Part shown: piece by piece, positions 58,775-64,000 of the stretch
Position numbering within the stretch: position 1 is the first letter of the stretch
Layout: the number at the start of each line of letters is the position of its first letter
NCBI GenBank assembly: GCA_014155875.1
Contig: JACEFZ010005090.1
Span: 1 to 64,000 of the forward strand
Origin: Cepaea nemoralis
Lineage: Eukaryota; Mollusca; Gastropoda; Stylommatophora; Helicidae
Direction: 5' to 3'
DNA: 64,000 nt
Program-made: the position numbers and the translations under genes
The notes under the pieces: model-generated
What the model was told of the DNA's origin: nothing
The model's input: the letters and a program-made list of their open reading frames with translations, nothing else
Database searches by the model: none

Positions 58775-58919
58775 ATGTCAGAAAGAGAAGAACGAGACGA
58801 CAACGATGTTTCAACCCCAACAACACCAGCGGCTGAAGCATCTGAGACTGACAAGGCTACTTCAGACAGTCCTAAACTGCCTTCATCGCCAGTCGTGACA
58901 CAGAAGTCCAACTTAAAAG
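58775..58919 (+). CDS. ATG12: ATG12 exon 1
   Basis: 48 codons plus one base. The start is chosen as the first ATG, with a good context, giving [18 protein letters not shown]. The donor is AAAG/GTATTA. The N-terminus has no strong conservation in this family, which is normal. Confidence 0.85.
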
Positions 58920-61900
58920 GTATTAAAGTGCTTTTTGTTTACACCTTTCCCACAGTCCACAGCTGAGTGCACTAGTGTGAGCTGTCATCAATTAATTTGT
59001 GTTTATCATGTTTAATTAAAAAAAATAAAATTATTAATTTAGGGAGGGTAAGTTAAGTCCCAGTTACAGTGTAACTAAGTTGTTAGTTTATCGTTAAATC
59101 AGCTCTAACTCTACGTTGTCATGTCGTAAATGATTTAATGCGATTATTAAATATTGTAATCATTTTCAGTTTTAGTGTAAATAAATGTTTTTTTCTTAAA
59201 TTAAATTATAAATTCATAATTAAGCCAGATCATGGAAGTTATTTTGTTCGACTATTTATTGGGTATTGAAATTGCAATAACATTTCTCAAATTTCAGAAA
59301 GATAATTATCCAAAAATTCTGCTGGATAATAAATCAGGCACAATGAACTTGCATGGTACTCATTCAAGTCTCTATGTCAATTATAAAGAAAGATAGCATA
59401 TGTTTTTGCTAATTAATTGGGTCCTAGACATTAGTAGCCGGTCTCCCTGGCCTAGGAGTTAGCGACTTTCTCCGTAAACTCATACATCCACGTGAGGAAC
59501 GTAACTTGCATGAGAATTAGTAGTGGTTCTCGCCACAATGGTGACTTACGGGTATGTCAGCTGGCCGCTCAGAAAGCAGTGACAAACTAATGAGCGTAAT
59601 CTTGCCAAGAAATCAACAATCAGCTGAAAGATGCTGATTTTGACAGCGATGTCCTGTAAAGGATGTGCGGGTGGGGGGGGGGGGGGGGGGGAATATATTA
59701 GTAAAGCTTTTACTGAAGGAGAAAGTATACAGAGTTACAAAACACACACACACAGATGCCGGATTGTGAGTGTATAAAAGAGGCTTGCATGCGAGTGTCT
59801 TGAGTGCAGTGATGTTTATTCCTGAACTGAACTCATACGCATTCTAGAAGATACTTGGCTGACAGTAACTTTAAAGTAAACTATACAAGACAGTTCACTT
59901 ATCATGCAAGCTGAAGATGTAAACTTGTTCAGTAAAATGTAAAAACTGTTAGTACTTCTATGTTTAGAATGTACAGTTACTAGGAAGAAAGTAACACATC
60001 TCAAGATAGTTTTTCAAGACTAGAACAGTGAAAAACAAAGACCTTTGTCAAAACTCATTTGCTCTGAACATTTACATTTCAGAACACAAAAATAATGGTT
60101 AAAAAATTAATGGAGACATGTATTTAATATATTTGTTTACATCTGACATATTACTTAACTGCAAATTTTCTCTTGTCTTTTTCCACCAAAGTGGACATAC
60201 TTCTGAAACCAGCTGGGGATGCACCCATCATGAAAAAGAAGAAATGGACAGTGGAGCGGTCCAAAAAGATTGCTGGGGTTGCTGAGTTCATCAAAAAATA
60301 CATCAAGATGGAACCATCAGAGTCGTTGGTATTTATATTTGTTTGTGTTTCTATTCTTGTATTGTTGTGGACATACGCTTCTTTATACTATGATAAGTCT
60401 TGCATGCATAGAATTGTATGCAGCACCTGATTCACTGGAATGTTTCTAGTTCTTTCTATAAGTATCACATTGGTGATTCTGTGGTCATTCTAATCTGTTG
60501 AGGTGTCTGTCAATGAATGTTTATGAAACTCTGATAGCATAACTGATACTTTCTCTAAGTAGGTTGATGCGCTCTTGATGCTACCACTCTCTCTCGATGA
60601 GTAGTGGGCCTGCAGTCAGTAAGCTGGTATAGCTTTTCGGTCAGTCCTGCCGGCGTAGCTTGAAAGCTTGTCAGTAGGCGTCCAGTGGTTTTGCATGTAT
60701 CACCTTGTACCGGGAGGGCGCGCTTTAGCGATGCTACTCTTGGCCTGCGTGTGCGTGAATAGTCCGTTCGATAGATATCCGATTGATCCTGCCAGTAGTC
60801 ATATGCATTGTGAACTGATGAGGCTCAGCCGAAGATTTGTTCGCAACTTAGACGAGCAACATCTTCTGTAGGCAGAATCTCGTTGGCCGCATGTGTGTGT
60901 GGTCTGTTCTGGCGGTCAGTCTGTCTATCCGACTGATATCTGGTTGATCCTATCAGTAGTCATACGCTCGTCGCTACGCTTGTCTCAAAACTGAAAACAA
61001 AAGGAATTGACGGAAGGGCCGTTTGCACGAGACTCTAGGCTACCAGTTGTTTGTGAGAGTCACTATATACAGGGATAACTGGCCTGTGGCAGCCTAACGT
61101 CCACTGCATCTGTGTCCGTCTCCAGTCGTCTTGCCATGCTCGCCACTGGAACCAGATGGACGCAGACGAGAGAGTGAGGTCGACGGAGTTGCGCAACCAC
61201 TTCCTCACTATAATCCAAACTAAAGCGCAAGTCATTCGTTCTTCATCAAATCAAAAGATGCAATGAATGAATGGTCCTCATCATTCGTGATGGACGAACA
61301 TCCATTATTATTTAGTTTAGATTTTTTGTTTTTCTCATTGCCTGGTTCATAGAGAAACACTGGTTTGACACCAGGTATGATATAGCAGTGCAAGGTTGTC
61401 TGTGAAGTCTTGACCATAAAGCTACATCATCTCAGTCCAGCTAATTTTAGTTCTGCAGATATGAATAAAATTAGTGAAACTGCGTTTAAGCTGCAGAAAT
61501 GTAAACATAAAGTAACACAAAGTAATGCGACTTTGCAGAACACGATTACAGAAAACAAAGGACATTGTGGTGACTAGCCTTTATCAGTAAACAGATACAC
61601 ACAACACAACATGTAAACACAGGGCTGAAACTACAGTGACTACATTAATGGATAATAACAGAATGATAAGAATGGATTGATGAAAACATGAGAACAAGGA
61701 AAAGAAAATGAAGAAAAATCTACTGCTTATCTCAGAATCCCAGACTGATACTAACATGAATCTTGATATTGATACTTTTATATAGACAGCCATGAGAGTC
61801 TTTAGTGTAATAGGAACATGGATAGGGGATGGTAACAGCCCAGTGAAGATTCCAGTCAATGCATGGAAGTGGATGTCCATACAATGTATGAGTGTGTGCC

Positions 61901-62633
61901 AATAATGGGTTGACCCAGTGGCCGTATGTCAAAGAGCAATGAAAATGTGCACCTGAGTATGATTGTGATAATAATGGAGGTAGATGTTTTTTTTCTAACC
62001 CATTGCCAGTAAGAAAAATAATAATGACAAAATGCATACCTAACAAGGGCCCTTTTCAACGTCTTCAGGACATATTGGCCATATGATGTTAGCCCCATGT
62101 GTTTATAGATCAGTGGACACTCGACAGGTGATGTGGTGAATACCACACTGGGCAAGGCATTTCTTTGATCCCATTTTAGGCTGGGTAACCAGGGTGCCTA
62201 AGTCAGTTTGAATAATCAGCTTCTGTAGGGATTCAAACCCTTGACCACTGGGTTGGCATGCAAGTGTGTTTGCTGCTGCACTGCCCTGGCTCCTGGTGAA
62301 AAGGGTGAACAGTGGGAGAGTGTGTTGAGAACCACCCACATACAGAATGGGCAGCACATCAAATAATAAACAAACTTGACAGTTATAGTTGAGCTCACAG
62401 TAGGTCTACACATGTTTTTTACAGTTTCTGTTGAGGACAATTTAGAGATGGGCATGAACTGGTGATACACAAGTTCTTTCAGCATTGGCTTACATTTGAA
62501 TGTATTTATTTTCTTGAAGAGACAACCATGCTCTATGATCATTTAACGTATGTTGAATTCTCCCACCCAGTTCCTGTATGTCAACCAGGCATTTGCTCCA
62601 AGTCCGGACACAGAAATTGGCTCTATTTTCGAT
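58775..62633 (+). CDS. ATG12: ATG12, ubiquitin-like autophagy protein, exons 1-3 (last exon outside window)
   Basis: Exons 58775-58919, 60192-60328 and 62571-62633 join in frame (phases 1, 0, 0) into 115 residues. Residues 1-48 form a Ser/Thr/Pro/acidic, probably disordered N-terminus. Residues 49-115 are the ubiquitin-like fold, with [30 protein letters not shown] and [17 protein letters not shown], all hallmarks of ATG12. ATG12 is activated by ATG7, passed to ATG10 and joined through its C-terminal Gly to a lysine of ATG5; the conjugate with ATG16L1 promotes ATG8 lipidation. The C-terminal segment with Phe-Gly-Ser-type residues and the terminal Gly would be in a fourth exon beyond 64000. 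The gene is downstream of CHMP6 on the same strand, 11 kb away. Confidence 0.92.
58920..59439 (+). other. ATG12 intron 1, AT-rich part
   Basis: No gene or repeat recognised. It includes an A-rich stretch near 59018-59028. Confidence 0.4.
59440..59662 (+). mobile_element. SINE-B copy 6 in ATG12 intron 1
   Basis: GCCGGTCTCCCTGGCCTAGG head, then CAGAAAGCAGTGACAAAC, CTTGCCAAGAAATCAACAA and GACAGCGATGTCCTGTAAAG at the 3' end, followed 10 bases later by a G tract. Confidence 0.72.
59673..59691 (+). repeat. Homopolymer G tract (19 G)
   Basis: Directly downstream of the 3' end of SINE-B copy 6. Confidence 0.9.
59786..59828 (+). pseudogene. Tiny 3' fragment of the RNase H non-LTR element
   Basis: TGTCTTGAGTGCAGTGATGT followed by TTATTCCTGA resembles the terminal Cys-motif region at 57815-57855 and 56150-56199. 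Confidence 0.4.
59829..60191 (+). other. End of ATG12 intron 1, no gene seen
   Basis: AT-rich; ends in the polypyrimidine tract and acceptor of exon 2. Confidence 0.4.
60192..60328 (+). CDS. ATG12: ATG12 exon 2
   Basis: 137 bases. The acceptor is CTTTTTCCACCAAAG and the donor TTG/GTATTT (weak but GT). It encodes [20 protein letters not shown] and [14 protein letters not shown], the most recognisable ATG12 segment. Confidence 0.92.
60600..61105 (+). rRNA. Mosaic of 18S and 28S rRNA-like pieces (not functional)
   Basis: ATTGATCCTGCCAGTAGTCA at about 60782, then ATATGC, is the 5' end of 18S rRNA. It recurs as CTGGTTGATCCTATCAGTAG near 60940, followed by CGCTTGTCTC. Directly after this, at about 60998-61019, AAAGGAATTGACGGAAGGGC is an internal 18S segment normally about 1 kb downstream. 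At 61069-61100 CAGGGATAACTGGCCTGTGG plus CAGCCTAACG is a conserved 28S peptidyl-transferase-region segment. Pieces are short, diverged, partly duplicated and rearranged, so this is a pseudogene cluster in ATG12 intron 2. Confidence 0.72.
61106..62109 (+). other. ATG12 intron 2, no gene seen
   Basis: ATTCGTGATGGACGAACATC at about 61285 resembles GTGATGGACAAACGAACAT near 63793, so a retrotransposon 3' UTR fragment may be present. Otherwise nothing recognised. Confidence 0.35.
62110..62300 (-). mobile_element. tRNA-like SINE in ATG12 intron 2 (minus strand)
   Basis: The minus strand has CCAGGGCAGTGCAGCAGCAA (A-box region) and CAAGGGTTTGAATCCCTAC (B box, GGTTTGAATCC) with tRNA-like spacing, then a non-tRNA body. 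It is a different family from SINE-A, -B and -C. Confidence 0.55.
62571..62633 (+). CDS. ATG12: ATG12 exon 3
   Basis: 63 bases, 21 codons, phase 0 at both ends. The acceptor is TCTCCCACCCAG and the donor GTGAGT. It encodes [20 protein letters not shown], matching the conserved YVNQ-FAPSPD block. Confidence 0.9.
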
Positions 62634-62869
62634 GTGAGTACTCTTGCAGTAAAATTGCACTAAATACCATCATGTTCATGCACATACAATGTTCCAAAAT
62701 TATTTCTTAAGAGATTATCTTAAACTTGCATTTATTTATAAACAATTTACCATAATTAGACTGAGAACATATCACGTAATCCTGTGAACCTTGTGATTCA
62801 CATATTCTACATCAGAACTAACCTACTCTGCATATGTCTTTAGTCTGACATGGTCTTATTGCAGGCTCA
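62634..62869 (+). other. Start of ATG12 intron 3, no gene seen
   Basis: AT-rich sequence with no motif. Confidence 0.4.
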
Positions 62870-63890
62870 GAAGCTGGTTTACAATGCAACTTAGATTCCC
62901 CAAAGCCTGTTCCAACTTTGGGCTTAAAATCAACATGGAGAAAACTGAAGTCATGTACCAACTAATACCACCCAAACTGTATACTCAACTAACCAACTTG
63001 GTAAATGGCAAGAAACAAAGGATTGTGGATAGATTTAAGTTCTTTGGCTTCACGCAGTCTTGGAGTGTCTACAAAGATGATGAGTAAACACCAGGATCTC
63101 TAAAGGCAGCTGTATGTTCAACAAGCTGTTCACCAGCATTTAGCATTGAATTAGCATCAGTTTGCAAACTAAACTGAAGTTATACAGAGCTACAGTCCTT
63201 CCAGTGCTGCTGTATTCTTGAGAAACATGGACTGTATACAGACTTCATGCAGAGAAGCTCAACCACTTCCATACAGTATGTCTAAGAAAGATAATGAACA
63301 TCAGGTGGCAGGATATGATCCTGGATATTGCCATTCTAAACAGAGCTGGTATCGATACAAACCTGACATGGACACAGATTCGCTACGCAAGTATCTAATC
63401 CAGAAATAATTCTTTTATGGTGAGATAAAGAAAGGTGGACGTTTTCAAGGAAGGCAGAAAAAATGCTGCTAGGACACACTTAAGACATTGTGTAAGGCCG
63501 TTGACTTAAACCCTGACACATTGGAAGCCATCATGAAAAACCAGATCACATGACATGCATTCATCTGGGCAGGTGCATTGACTTGCAAGGCATCCAGAAA
63601 TATGGTGGCTGAACAGTGGAGACAAGCTAGAAAGGCCAGATTAACGGGGCCTTGTTATGCAGAGAATGTTCTATGTCCTCACTGTCCAAGATATGTCCAA
63701 GCCCTCATACCACTTACAAGTCGTCTCCGAATCCACAAACTACCAAACATGACCTCATGAAGGATGAAAGAAGGAGAGGGCTTTATTACTTGTGATGGAC
63801 AAACGAACATTGACTGCCCATTACAATCCATGTGAAGGTGAAGGGAGATCTTGGACAGTGTGAACTCTGACCCTTTCACATTAGCTACTG
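62870..63890 (+). pseudogene. Degenerate non-LTR retrotransposon (reverse transcriptase C-terminal half) in ATG12 intron 3
   Basis: An open stretch at 62884-63087 reads NFGLKINMEKTEVMYQ, then VDRFKFFGFTQSWSVYKDDE, the segment after the RT active site in RTE/Jockey-like elements. Further on, with frameshifts, come LYTDFMQ, RKIMNIRWQDMILDIAILN and NRAGIDTNL near 63240-63370, and a probable 3' UTR beyond 63770. It is a different family from the copies at 35313-35725 and 54520-55000. Confidence 0.65.
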
Positions 63891-64000
63891 GATTCCAAGG
63901 CTAACAGTACAGTTTGTATCAAAAACTGGATTAGACATTTGAGAAGGAAGGAGAAATAAAAGAAATTAATTGTAGTCATTTGTATTATCCAGTCATTTGC

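Noticed and set aside
60773..61105. Functional rRNA gene
   Set aside because: Only short pieces, out of order and mutated.
61584..61880. 98-codon minus-strand ORF as a membrane protein gene
   Set aside because: Hydrophobic but without family features; lies in ATG12 intron 2 and overlaps other random ORFs.
62634..64000. Fourth exon of ATG12 within the window
   Set aside because: No segment encoding the expected Cys-Phe-Gly...Trp-Gly C-terminus was found in any + frame.

Overview
The window comes from an animal genome, most likely an aquatic invertebrate. It has spliced genes with GT/AG introns of 1-11 kb, tRNA-derived SINEs, non-LTR retrotransposon remains, a mariner fragment and a Gypsy-type LTR element. 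No bacterial gene organisation is present and the species cannot be named from the sequence. Two host genes are recognisable, both on the + strand and in the same order of transcription. The last four exons of CHMP6 (ESCRT-III subunit, Vps20 family) lie between 32817 and 47524. The first three exons of ATG12 (ubiquitin-like autophagy modifier) lie between 58775 and 62633, with its last exon beyond the window.

Positions 1-31508 are one head-to-tail satellite of a 66-bp unit, about 477 copies, whose left end lies outside the window. The unit matches an internal segment of a dispersed tRNA-derived SINE (called SINE-A here, complete copies near 34160-34438 and 52122-52425). The array stops exactly where that SINE's 3' end continues, so the satellite appears to have grown inside a SINE. 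About 10.5 kb in the middle (about 12930-23405) shows no difference between copies, whereas the first ~5.5 kb is dense with one-base indels. Very long reading frames on the minus strand here are an artefact of a 66-base period with no stop codon in two frames.

From 31509 to 47524 the CHMP6 exons are separated by repeat-filled introns: retrotransposon 3' fragments, SINEs, a 24-bp minisatellite, and a 31-bp minisatellite (about 37580-46790) split by a 7196-bp LTR retrotransposon (39011-46206, minus strand). That element has 511-bp LTRs that look identical, a 5-bp target duplication, a polypurine tract and one open 1288-codon gag-pol frame. The apparent domain order (capsid, protease, integrase C-terminal remnant, reverse transcriptase remnant, RNase H) is that of the Gmr1 group. 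The integrase core and the catalytic part of reverse transcriptase are missing without breaking the frame, which points to a recently mobile non-autonomous element. A long hairpin lies about 180 bp upstream of the last CHMP6 exon.

From 47525 to 58774 is an intergenic stretch of SINEs, small tandem repeats, an internally deleted mariner and several remnants of an RNase H-bearing non-LTR element, one of them ending within about 170 bp of the ATG12 start codon. ATG12 intron 2 holds a mosaic of 18S and 28S rRNA-like pieces. The two host genes serve connected membrane pathways: ESCRT-III (CHMP6) acts in endosomal sorting and is also needed for late steps of autophagy, while ATG12 acts in autophagosome formation. 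Whether their adjacency matters cannot be judged from one window.
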